Shown: piece by piece, positions 9,497-18,443 of the stretch
Numbering within the stretch: the first letter of the stretch is position 1
Layout: each line of letters starts with the position of its first letter
Assembly (NCBI GenBank): GCA_021781795.1
Contig: JAJXWA010000002.1
Coordinates: 1-64,000, forward strand
Length of the DNA: 64,000 bases
Direction of reading: 5' to 3'
Source of the DNA: Acidobacteriota bacterium
Lineage (GTDB): Bacteria > Acidobacteriota > Terriglobia > Terriglobales > Acidobacteriaceae
Position numbers and translations under genes: made by a program
Notes under the pieces: generated by a model
Told to the model about the DNA's origin: nothing
Seen by the model: only the letters and a program-made list of their open reading frames with translations
The model's database searches: none

Positions 9497-10738
9497 TCAA
9501 TTAAGCTTTGCCGCAGCCTCGCGCTGCTCTGAGGCGTTGAGCGCAGCGCGCACAGAGGCCAGCACGCGCTCCGGCGATATGGCCTTCATGCAGACTGGGT
9601 CATCACAGGCTGAGTTCTTCTTGTTCGCGGCGGTCACGCAAGGCGAGCAGGCCAGCCCGGCAAAGATGGACTCCGTGTTGCCCAGGCTTCCGTAGAGACT
9701 CGGCGTCTCTGGCCCAAACAGCACGATGGACCGGATGGGTGTGATGGCGGAAAAGTGAGCCGGCCCGCTGTCGTTGGTCACCAGCACACTGGCGAGATGA
9801 TAGAGCGCAACAAGGTCGCGAAGGCTGTGCATCCCTGCAACGCTGCGAATGCGCGGGTGATTGAGCCTGTCCTGCATGGCGAGCGCCTCTTCGCGTTCGG
9901 CGGCGGATCCGGTAATCAGCACGAGAGTGTTCTCCCGCTCCTCCACAATCCTTCGCGCCAGCGTGGAGTAGTTGTCGCGGGGCCAGCGCCGCTGCGGCAG
10001 AAGCTCGGAGCTGTTCGGATTGATCAGCACGATGTGATGAAATCCCGAAGTGAACGCTGGATAGACCTCGCGCACGAGATCCTCCATGCGCTGCAGTCGC
10101 GCTGGCTCAATCTCAGGCTGTGGAACGCGAACTTCGTCATCAGCAATCAAAGTCTTGCTGTAGGAGAGCCTGTCGGCAGGCGTGCGCAGAGCATCCACCA
10201 TCGCGAGAAAGTTCTTCGCCATGTGCATATGCCCGTTGTAGCTTAAGCGGTGGGTGAGCATCTCACCGCGATAGAGTCCCTCGCCGTGAAATCGGTGAAA
10301 GCCCACCCTGCGCCGCGCACTGGAGAGCCCCGTCAGCAGGGCGGAATAGCGGGAAAACAGCTCCAGGTCGATCACCGTGTCGATGCCAGCCTGGCGGACC
10401 CAGAGAAGGAATCGGAGCGAATCAAGTGTGAGCGCCAGAAGGCTCGATGCGCGGATGGTGCGAATATTCGACTCCGGCACCGTCGGAAGCAGCCGCACGC
10501 TCTCTGCGTTGCGCTCAAAGATGAGAAAGAAGATCTCAGATCCAAAAGCTGACTGTGCCCTCTCCAGCGCGGGATTGGCGAGGATGGTCGAACCCATCTC
10601 AGACAACTCGATGAAGAGAATCCTTGCGGGCTTTTCCGGCCCCTTGCGCGCCCCGGCGATGCGCAGCCACTGGGTGCAGAGAAAGCACAGGGGAATGCCC
10701 ATCCAGAAATCGATCCGTCGCATGGTCTCAAGCTTCAT
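9497..10738 (-). CDS. Glycosyltransferase family 9 (heptosyltransferase-like)
   Basis: ILFIELSEMGSTILANPAL, VLINPNSSELLPQRRWPRDNY, VTNDSGPAHFSAIT, CSPCVTAANKKNSACDDPVCM. Confidence 0.85.
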   Translation of the reverse strand: MKLETMRRIDFWMGIPLCFLCTQWLRIAGARKGPEKPARILFIELSEMGSTILANPALERAQSAFGSEIFFLIFERNAESVRLLPTVPESNIRTIRASSLLALTLDSLRFLLWVRQAGIDTVIDLELFSRYSALLTGLSSARRRVGFHRFHGEGLYRGEMLTHRLSYNGHMHMAKNFLAMVDALRTPADRLSYSKTLIADDEVRVPQPEIEPARLQRMEDLVREVYPAFTSGFHHIVLINPNSSELLPQRRWPRDNYSTLARRIVEERENTLVLITGSAAEREEALAMQDRLNHPRIRSVAGMHSLRDLVALYHLASVLVTNDSGPAHFSAITPIRSIVLFGPETPSLYGSLGNTESIFAGLACSPCVTAANKKNSACDDPVCMKAISPERVLASVRAALNASEQREAAAKLN

Positions 10739-10853
10739 CGTTGGCTTCCGTTCCGGCAGGCAATGCTTCCGGGTCGAGTCTAGCATTCATCCAACCATCG
10801 CTCTGGGATGCGGGCAACTTCTCGCGCACCGCTGCTCTACAATCCCCTCAAGG

Positions 10854-12308
10854 ATGTTCAACAAACGAAATCTTATGGCGCTCATCGGCCTCACGCTGCT
10901 CTCTTTCCTGACGATGGGCTACCATCCCGGCCTGGAAGACGATCACGTCTACCTTGCTGCTATTCAGAAAGACCTTCATCCTGCTCTCTATCCGTTCGAT
11001 GCCAAATTCTTTCAGGTTCAGTTGCAGGCAACGGTCTTTGACAAATTGATGGCGAGCTTCGTGCGCTTCACGTCGATTCCTGTGGCCTACGCCGTGCTGC
11101 TCTGGCAAATGGCGACAATCTTCCTCATCCTCGCCGCGGTTGCGCGCATCGTGCGGTTTCTCTTTGCAGACGAGAGAGCCGTCTGGGGCGGCGTCCTGCT
11201 GACAGGTGCCATGCTCACCTTGCCCGTCGCCGGCACAGCCCTCACGCTCGTCGATCAGCATCTGCATCCGCGCGGCATAGCCACAGCCTGCATCCTGCTG
11301 GCCATCTCCGCATTGCAAACCGGCAACCGCTGGACGGCATGCGGGCTTCTTGCGATTGCTTTCCTGCTGCACCCCATCATGGCCGCCTTCGGCCTGTCCT
11401 TCTGCCTCTTTCTGCTTCTCGCGAACTTCACAGGCATGGCTGACAAGCATCCGGCTCTCGCCGCCTTTGCGCCACTCGGTTGGATCTTCGAGCCTCCCAA
11501 CGCTGCATGGAATCAGGCGGCTGCGACTCGCCGCTATTACTTTCTCGCCCGCTGGACCTGGTATGAGTGGCTTGGCGCAATTGGCCCGCTGCTGCTGTTC
11601 TGGCTGCTGGCTCGCTGGTCGAGCAGCTCTGGCTACACCCGGCTGCAACGTTTTGCACGTGTCGTACTTGCCTACAGCGGGTTTCAGCTAGCTGTGGCCT
11701 TGATTATTCAGGCGGTGCCGGCTTGCGTGCGTATCATCCCCTTGCAGCCGATGCGCTATCTTCATTTGGTCTATTTCTTCATGGTGCTCATTGCAGGCTC
11801 GCTTATGGGTCGCTACCTTCTGAAGTCGCAGCCGTTGCGGTGGGCCTGCTGTGCGCTCATCGCATTTGGAGGGATGTTTGCCGGGCAACGAAGCCTCTAC
11901 GCCGCCAGCGCCCATCTGGAGCTTCCGTGGACGAAGCCTGTCAATCCGTGGGTCGAGGCTTTTGTCTGGATCCGGCACAACACCCCGCAGAATGCCTACT
12001 TCGCGCTGGACCCGGACTACATGGAAGCCCCAGGAGAGGACTTCCACAGCTTTCGCGCCTTGGCGGAGAGAAGCGTCATGGCCGACGCGTTGAAAGATGC
12101 TGCGGTGGTGACCCAGGTCCCCGACCTCGGCGCCTCCTGGGTGAGGCAAGTGCAGGCCCAGGCTGGATGGCAATCCTTCGAACAGCAAGACTTTGAGCGG
12201 CTGAAAGCGCAGTTTGGGGTGACATGGGTTCTCGTGGAATCTCCGCGCCAAACAGGCCTTCAATGCGTCTGGCACAACCGCTCGCTGCAAGTCTGTCGCA
12301 TCCCGTAG
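10854..12308 (+). CDS. Multi-TM membrane protein, paralog of 13284-14804 (possible GT-C-like/DUF6798-like)
   Basis: MFNKRNLMALIGLTLLSFLTMGYHPGLEDDHVYLAAIQKDLHPALYPFD; internal start chosen because upstream residues lie antisense to the GT9 gene. Confidence 0.8.
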   Translation: MFNKRNLMALIGLTLLSFLTMGYHPGLEDDHVYLAAIQKDLHPALYPFDAKFFQVQLQATVFDKLMASFVRFTSIPVAYAVLLWQMATIFLILAAVARIVRFLFADERAVWGGVLLTGAMLTLPVAGTALTLVDQHLHPRGIATACILLAISALQTGNRWTACGLLAIAFLLHPIMAAFGLSFCLFLLLANFTGMADKHPALAAFAPLGWIFEPPNAAWNQAAATRRYYFLARWTWYEWLGAIGPLLLFWLLARWSSSSGYTRLQRFARVVLAYSGFQLAVALIIQAVPACVRIIPLQPMRYLHLVYFFMVLIAGSLMGRYLLKSQPLRWACCALIAFGGMFAGQRSLYAASAHLELPWTKPVNPWVEAFVWIRHNTPQNAYFALDPDYMEAPGEDFHSFRALAERSVMADALKDAAVVTQVPDLGASWVRQVQAQAGWQSFEQQDFERLKAQFGVTWVLVESPRQTGLQCVWHNRSLQVCRIP

Positions 12309-12489
12309 ATGCGACCGAGCTAGGCCACGCTCCGTATTTTCCGACGCTTCGCAAGGCTCCACAAGAAGCGGCGCGACACTGCCTGGATGAGCATCCTGCG
12401 CATGAATCGTTTGTCATCTGCTCCCCTGCTGTGCCTGAATGCGTCGTATCATTAATATTTAGAAAGTGGTATCGAGCCCATCACCCCGC

Positions 12490-13287
12490 ATGATCAATGG
12501 AAAGAAAGTCGTTGTCGTTCTTCCGGCCTACAACGCCGAAAAGACATTGGAGCAGACCGTACGCGAAATCGCCAGTACGGTAGACGCTTGCATCCTGGTG
12601 GATGACCACAGTTCGGATGCAACCGCGCAGCTTGCAAACAAGCTCGGCATCCAGGTGCACGTACATCCGCAGAACCGCGGCTACGGCGGAAACCAGAAGA
12701 CCTGTTACGCGGCTGCACTGGCGGCCGGCGCAGACATCGTCGTGATGGTGCATCCGGATTATCAGTACTCGCCCCTGCTGGTGGAACCGATGGCGAGCAT
12801 GATCGCTTACGGCGTCTATGACGTGGTGCTGGGCTCCCGCATCCTCGGCGGCGGCGCTCTCAAGGGAGGCATGCCGCGTTACAAATACTACGCCAATCGC
12901 TTTCTCACATTCGTTGAGAACGTCGCTCTCGGGGCCAAGCTGTCGGAGTATCACACCGGCCTGCGCGCCTACAGCAAAGAATTGCTGCTGTCGCTCCCCT
13001 TCGAGGCAAACTCGGAAGACTTCGTCTTCGACAATCAGTTTCTGGCTCAGTGCATTTACCTGGGCGCAAGGATCGGCGAGGTCTCCTGCCCCACTCGTTA
13101 TTTTCCTGAGGCTTCTTCCATCAATTTTAGGCGCAGCGCGATTTATGGTCTGGGGGTCCTGCTCACGACGCTCGATTGCGTCGCGGCCAGGCTTGGCATC
13201 TATCGCAAACCCACATTCGATTTTCCCCCCATGCAACTCCACCGGCAAAATCAACCTCTGCCTGGGACACTGAAGGAGCTTGAATGA
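12490..13287 (+). CDS. Glycosyltransferase family 2
   Basis: VVVVLPAYNAEKTLEQTVREI, VDDHSSDAT, HPDYQYSP; ATGA overlap with the next gene. Confidence 0.92.
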   Translation: MINGKKVVVVLPAYNAEKTLEQTVREIASTVDACILVDDHSSDATAQLANKLGIQVHVHPQNRGYGGNQKTCYAAALAAGADIVVMVHPDYQYSPLLVEPMASMIAYGVYDVVLGSRILGGGALKGGMPRYKYYANRFLTFVENVALGAKLSEYHTGLRAYSKELLLSLPFEANSEDFVFDNQFLAQCIYLGARIGEVSCPTRYFPEASSINFRRSAIYGLGVLLTTLDCVAARLGIYRKPTFDFPPMQLHRQNQPLPGTLKELE

Positions 13288-14804
13288 AGCACTCCCCAGA
13301 CGGGCGCATGCCCTATCTGCGTCTGGGAGCTCTAACTGCAATCGCGCTGGTAATTCATGGGTACCATCTCGGCGTTGAAGATGCCGAGATTTACATCCCC
13401 GCAGCAAGAAAGCTCCTCCACCCAGATCTTTACCCGTTCGCGACGGAGTTTTTCACGTCGCATCAGCACCTGTCTGCATTTGCGCCTATTCTAGCGTGGA
13501 CGGCGCGCCTGACCCATCTCTCACTCGATTCGACACTTTTCGCATGGTACCTGCTCGGCATCTATGCTCTGCTTGCTTCCAGTTGGATTCTTGTGCGCGC
13601 CTGCTTTCAGTCCCCAAGAGCCCGGTGGACAGCTATCCTGCTCCTGACTGCGGTCATGAGCATGCCGGCCACGAACACAGGCTTGCTGCTTGTAGATCCA
13701 TACCTCACTGCGCGATCGCTCTCGACACCGCTCACGCTCTTTGCATTGGCCAGTTTTCTCGAGAAGCGCTATGTTCGAGTCGCAATTGCGGTGCTCCTGA
13801 CGGCCTGCATTCATCCGCAGATGGTGACGTATCTTCTCTTTCTCGCACTGGTCATGTGGATCACGGGAAGAAGACAGCGTCAGGCCCACGCACCGGTTCC
13901 CGTGGTCGCATCTGCGCTCGGCGTTCTGCCTACGGGCTTTCAATTGTCGCCTGCCACCGGCGCCTACCGCGAAGCGCTGTACTCCAGGGACTACTTCTTT
14001 CTTTACAACTGGGCCTGGTATCACTGGCTTGGAATGCTGGGCCCTCTGGCGATTCTGGCGTGGTTCTGGAAGGCGAATCTCCGCGGCGTCACCCCCGAGT
14101 TCAAGCGCCTTAGTTTTGCGCTCATACCGTTCGGTCTGGTTTCCATCGCCGCTGCAGCGATTTTGTCTTCCTCTCCGGAATTTGAAATGTTCGTCCGCCT
14201 GCAGCCGTTGCGGACCTTCCATCTCATCACGCTGGTCTTTCTCCTCCTGCTCGGCGGCGTGCTGGGCGAGTATCTCGCTCGGGGCAGATCGTGGGTGCCG
14301 GCTGCCCTCGTGCTTCCTATCGCGGCGGGTATGTATCTCGTCTCCAGTCAAACCTATCCAAATAGCCCGCAGGTTGAGTGGCCCTGGGCCGTCAGTTCCA
14401 ATCCTTGGGTGAGGACATTGATGTGGATCCGCGGCAACACCCCGCGCAATGCGGTCTTCGCAGTCGACGCGCGGTACTTCAAAGACGGCGTGGTTGACTT
14501 GCACGGATTTCGCGCCATCTCAGAACGCGCGGCCCTGGCCGACCAGTACAAGGACAGCGGCGTTGTCTCGCTCTTCCCTGCTCTCGCCGACGAGTGGAAG
14601 CAGATGAGCACAGCGACCACTGGCTTGAACCGCTTTTCGATCGACCAGTTCCAAGCGCTCCATCGACAGTATCCTCAGGTCTCATGGGTCGTGATTCACG
14701 GCCCTGCGCCATCGGGAATGGACTGTCCCTACGTAAGAGACGGCTTCAGCGTGTGCCACATGCCCGCACCTGAAACCGGCACAGCCAACCGTGCCGGTCT
14801 TTAA
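13284..14804 (+). CDS. Multi-TM membrane protein, paralog of 10854-12308
   Basis: HGYHLGVEDAEIYIPAARKLLHPDLYPF; NPWVRTLMWIRGNTPRNAVFAVDARYF...FRAISERAALADQYKD parallels the first copy. Confidence 0.82.
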   Translation: MKHSPDGRMPYLRLGALTAIALVIHGYHLGVEDAEIYIPAARKLLHPDLYPFATEFFTSHQHLSAFAPILAWTARLTHLSLDSTLFAWYLLGIYALLASSWILVRACFQSPRARWTAILLLTAVMSMPATNTGLLLVDPYLTARSLSTPLTLFALASFLEKRYVRVAIAVLLTACIHPQMVTYLLFLALVMWITGRRQRQAHAPVPVVASALGVLPTGFQLSPATGAYREALYSRDYFFLYNWAWYHWLGMLGPLAILAWFWKANLRGVTPEFKRLSFALIPFGLVSIAAAAILSSSPEFEMFVRLQPLRTFHLITLVFLLLLGGVLGEYLARGRSWVPAALVLPIAAGMYLVSSQTYPNSPQVEWPWAVSSNPWVRTLMWIRGNTPRNAVFAVDARYFKDGVVDLHGFRAISERAALADQYKDSGVVSLFPALADEWKQMSTATTGLNRFSIDQFQALHRQYPQVSWVVIHGPAPSGMDCPYVRDGFSVCHMPAPETGTANRAGL

Positions 14805-14917
14805 CGGTCTCCTCGTCCGCCTGCGCTGACGAAGAACCGGCACCTGCCGGGCTTGGAGATTTTCGCTCCATCCAGCAGAATGAAAAGAGTAATCCTTTCT
14901 CGCGAGGAACCGGGTCC

Positions 14918-16324
14918 ATGCTGAATGTATCGCAGCGGCTCATCGTTGGGTTTGTCATCCTGGCCGCTCTTATGGCCGTCATGCTTGTGACGGCACGCGG
15001 GGCACTGGCCAGCGCAGGTCTCGCTGGGCTGGCCGGTCTGCTTGCTTTCGCATTCCTGATTGTTGGAGCTTCGACGATCTGGTCCATTCTACGGCCGATT
15101 CACAGTCTGGCGCGTGATGCAAGGCGCATGGCCCAGGGCGACCTGGACCATCGTGTCGCCTGGTCGAGCCGCGACGACTTCGGCGTTCTGGCCAGCGAGC
15201 TTAACCGGCTCGGCAGCCGTCTCCGCGAACTGCGCGATACCGAGGCTGGACGGAAGCAGATGGAGTTTCAGCTTTCCGACGCGGTTCTCCAATCGATCTT
15301 TGAGCCGGTAATCGTGACGGACAGCAAGGGGCATATCCTCAAGGTGAACCAGGCTGCCGAAGAAGTTCTGGGCGAGGCCGCCAGGGACCGCATGGCTCTG
15401 ACGACCACGCCTGGAGGGGACAAGATTCTCAACGCAATACGAGACGCTGTGGCCATGCAGAAAGCGGTTGCCACAGAGGGTGACGCGGCCATGCTGCCTC
15501 TGCGCATCGGCAAGCAGGCCCGCAGTTACCGCTTGCGAACGACGCCTATGAGGAACGCCGACGGCCACCTGCTCGGCACCGTCACGACGCTGGAAGATGT
15601 GACCACCGTGCAGGACACCGATCGCTTCAAAACCCGCTTTATCGAAGTGGCCAGCAGCAAGCTGCGCGGTCCTCTGCTTCAGGTGCGCCGCGGCATCTAT
15701 GCCATGGTACAGGGATTCAGTGGCGCACTCACTCCCCTGCAGACTGACTTGGTGAGCGAGATCAGCACTCAGGCCGAGAAACTCGACGACCTTATGTCAG
15801 ATTTGATTCAAGTGGCAGAGCTGGATAGCGGAAAGCGCGACATCCAATTTGAAAAAGTCAGGCCGATTGTTCTTCTGACAGAAGCGCGCGATCGCTACTG
15901 CGAGGAGGCCGCGGAAAAGAAGGTTCGTATCGAGGTCAGCGCCTATGCCGATCTCTCGTTGATTCGAGCCGACCGCCGCGCGGTGCGTTCCATTCTCGAT
16001 AATCTGCTCTCGAACGCCTTGCGCTACACTCCAGCTCAGGGAGAGATCGTTCTCGCGGCAGAGGAGATGAAGGACTACGTACAGTTCTCGGTCCGAGATT
16101 CTGGACGCGGAATTGAGACTGAACGCCTCAGCACCATCTTCGATCGCTTTAACGCTTTTTCGGAAAGCGGCACAGGCATGGGGCTGGCCCTGGTGCGCCG
16201 CCTGGTCGAAACCCTGAACGGGCAGATCGCCGTTGAGAGCCGGCTGGGCCACGGCACCACATTCCGCTTCACCCTGCCGGTCGCGACCGTGGAAAGCGTA
16301 AGTCATCCGGTAGAGGTGGGCTGA
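14918..16324 (+). CDS. HAMP-PAS-HATPase histidine-kinase-like protein lacking the canonical H-box His
   Basis: HAMP after two TM segments, PAS (VIVTDSKGHILKVNQAAEEVLG), VASSKLRGPLLQV at the H-box position, N-box DNLLSNALRYTP, DSGRGIE, GTGMGLALVRRLVE. Confidence 0.87.
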   Translation: MLNVSQRLIVGFVILAALMAVMLVTARGALASAGLAGLAGLLAFAFLIVGASTIWSILRPIHSLARDARRMAQGDLDHRVAWSSRDDFGVLASELNRLGSRLRELRDTEAGRKQMEFQLSDAVLQSIFEPVIVTDSKGHILKVNQAAEEVLGEAARDRMALTTTPGGDKILNAIRDAVAMQKAVATEGDAAMLPLRIGKQARSYRLRTTPMRNADGHLLGTVTTLEDVTTVQDTDRFKTRFIEVASSKLRGPLLQVRRGIYAMVQGFSGALTPLQTDLVSEISTQAEKLDDLMSDLIQVAELDSGKRDIQFEKVRPIVLLTEARDRYCEEAAEKKVRIEVSAYADLSLIRADRRAVRSILDNLLSNALRYTPAQGEIVLAAEEMKDYVQFSVRDSGRGIETERLSTIFDRFNAFSESGTGMGLALVRRLVETLNGQIAVESRLGHGTTFRFTLPVATVESVSHPVEVG

Positions 16325-16327
16325 CCA

Positions 16328-17449
16328 ATGGCCGAGATTCAAGTTGAGCGCCACCCTGAAGCCGCTAGACTGCGCGTCTATATTGGAGCGGCGCCCGGTG
16401 TAGGCAAGACATTCCACATGCTCGAGGATGCGCATCTGAAGCGCAGGCAGGGTCTCGACATTGTCATCGGCCTCGTGGAACCGCATGGCCGTGCTGAAAC
16501 ATCGGCAAAGATTGGTGACCTCGAAGTTGTTCCCCTGCGGGTGATCCCCTATCGCGGCGTGGAACTGAAAGAGATGGATGTGGAGGCGATCCTTGCGCGC
16601 CGCCCCCATACCGTAGTTGTTGACGAGCTGGCGCACACCAATGTACCCGGCAGCAAGAATCGCAAGCGGTATGAGGATGTGCTGGAGTTGTTGGATGCCG
16701 GCATCAACGTGATGACGGCAGTGAATATCCAGCACCTGGAGACGCTGAACGACGCCGTCAGCCGCTCTGCGAATACCGTGATTCGCGAAACCATCCCGGA
16801 TAGCTTCCTCAAGCGCGCCGATGAAGTAGTGAACGTCGATGTTACCGTGGAAGAGCTTCGGCAGCGGCTGCGCGAAGGCAAGATCTATGCACCGGAAAAG
16901 GTGGAGCAGTCTCTGGCCAACTTCTTCCGCAAAGGGAATCTGAACCTGCTGCGCGAGCTCTCGCTGCGGGCAACCGCGGAGCAGGTGAGCAAGAGCGCGT
17001 CCGACTACCGTCGCACCCAAGGACTGGAACAGGCCCCAATTCCTGAGAAGGTGATGGTGTGCCTAAGCACGCGTCCCGGCACTGAGCGGTTGCTGCGCGT
17101 CGGCGCTCGCGTTGCGGGGCGTCTTGCGAGCAATTGGTATGCGGTGTACGTGACGCCCCCGCAAGACAAAGGACACAGCGACCCTGGCGCTCATATGCGC
17201 CTGCAGGAATATCAGCGCATGGCACGCGATCTGGGCGCGCAGGTTGTGAACCTAACAGACAAGAACGTCTCGGACGCGCTGATTCGTTTTGCTCAGCAGG
17301 AAAGCATCTCACACGTCATCTTCGGGCAGTCCGTGCGATCCCGCTGGGACATCCTGCTGCGCGGTTCGGTGCTCAATCGCTTCCTCGCCGAGGTGCGCGA
17401 TGTCACCGTGCAGGTCGTGCCAATGCAGAGGCCGCTGCGCCGCGGCTAG
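16328..17449 (+). CDS. Stand-alone KdpD N-terminal sensor domain plus USP-like domain (no kinase core)
   Basis: GAAPGVGKTFHMLEDAHLKRRQGLDIVIGLVEPHGR, VVVDELAHTNVPGSKNRKRYEDV, VNIQHLETLND; ends after USP-like region. Confidence 0.9.
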   Translation: MAEIQVERHPEAARLRVYIGAAPGVGKTFHMLEDAHLKRRQGLDIVIGLVEPHGRAETSAKIGDLEVVPLRVIPYRGVELKEMDVEAILARRPHTVVVDELAHTNVPGSKNRKRYEDVLELLDAGINVMTAVNIQHLETLNDAVSRSANTVIRETIPDSFLKRADEVVNVDVTVEELRQRLREGKIYAPEKVEQSLANFFRKGNLNLLRELSLRATAEQVSKSASDYRRTQGLEQAPIPEKVMVCLSTRPGTERLLRVGARVAGRLASNWYAVYVTPPQDKGHSDPGAHMRLQEYQRMARDLGAQVVNLTDKNVSDALIRFAQQESISHVIFGQSVRSRWDILLRGSVLNRFLAEVRDVTVQVVPMQRPLRRG

Positions 17450-17513
17450 CGCTGCTCCGCATCGCTGGAGCCACGACGCGCCCTGTGTTAGCTTGGAATC
17501 AGCGGCCTAGAAC

Positions 17514-17589
17514 GAGCTCGTAGCTCAGCAGGTAGAGCAACGCCCTTTTAAGGCGTGGGTCCTGGGTTCGAATCCCAGCGAGCTCACCA
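17514..17589 (+). tRNA. tRNA-Lys(TTT), CCA encoded
   Basis: Acceptor GAGCTCG/CGAGCTC, anticodon arm ACGCC-CTTTTAA-GGCGT, T-arm CTGGG-TTCGAAT-CCCAG, terminal ACCA. Confidence 0.96.
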
Positions 17590-17657
17590 CTCCTTCCGGC
17601 CGCGGCCACCCCGCCTCATTACCAGACAGCTAACCTCTCCGCCGCAAGGAGCCTACC

Positions 17658-18443
17658 ATGGAACCAGCAGAGGCCGCACGCTATTGGGAAGCCAACGCCG
17701 AGACCTGGACACGCCATGTTCGCGCCGGCTATGACGGGTATCGGGACAAGCTCAACACTCCCGCATTTCTTGCGCTGCTACCGCCCGTGACTGGGCTCTC
17801 AGGTCTCGACATCGGCTGCGGCGAGGGAGAAAACACGCGCCACCTCGCGCGGATCGGGGCACGCATCACCGGCATCGATGTAGCACCCACTTTTATCCGC
17901 TACGCGCAGGCAGCCGAAGACCGAGAACCGTTAGGTATTCACTACAGAGGAGCCGACGCGCACGAACTCCCGTTCGCCGACAACTCATTCGATTTCGCCG
18001 TCGCATTCATGTCACTCATGGACATGCCGGATCAGCGCCGTGCGCTGTGCGAGGCAGCGCGAGTGCTACGCCCTGGCGGATTTCTGCAGTTCTCTATTCT
18101 GCATCCCTGCTTCGCACCACCCTATCGGCGCGTTCTGCGCGAAAAAGATGGTGCGGTGCGAGCCATTGAGTTGGCCCGCTACTTTGACGCCTGCGACGGC
18201 GAGATAGAGACGTGGTGGTTCTCCACGTTGCCCGAGGTGGAGCGCGCAGCCACCGAACCCTTCCGCATTCCGCGCTTTCATCGCACGCTCAGCAGTTGGG
18301 TCGAAATTCTGCTTCAAGCGGGCTTCCGTCTGGAAGCAATGGCCGAACCCTCCGCCAGCGCGGAACTCGCCGCAGCCGAGCCAATTCTGGCGGACACGCG
18401 CGTGGCTCCGCTCTTCCTGCACGTGAGGGCGCGCAAGGCTTAG
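17658..18443 (+). CDS. Class I SAM-dependent methyltransferase
   Basis: GLDIGCGEGENTRHLARIGARITGIDVAP, FDFAVAFMSLMDMPD. Confidence 0.9.
   Translation: MEPAEAARYWEANAETWTRHVRAGYDGYRDKLNTPAFLALLPPVTGLSGLDIGCGEGENTRHLARIGARITGIDVAPTFIRYAQAAEDREPLGIHYRGADAHELPFADNSFDFAVAFMSLMDMPDQRRALCEAARVLRPGGFLQFSILHPCFAPPYRRVLREKDGAVRAIELARYFDACDGEIETWWFSTLPEVERAATEPFRIPRFHRTLSSWVEILLQAGFRLEAMAEPSASAELAAAEPILADTRVAPLFLHVRARKA

Noticed and set aside
10377-10853. N-terminal extension of the 643-aa + strand ORF
   Set aside because: It overlaps the GT9 coding region in antisense. The hydrophobic protein clearly begins at MFNKRNLMALIG (10854).
15797-17020. 407-aa minus-strand ORF across the HK-like and KdpD-like genes
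   Set aside because: It is antisense to two motif-rich genes and shows no domain resemblance.
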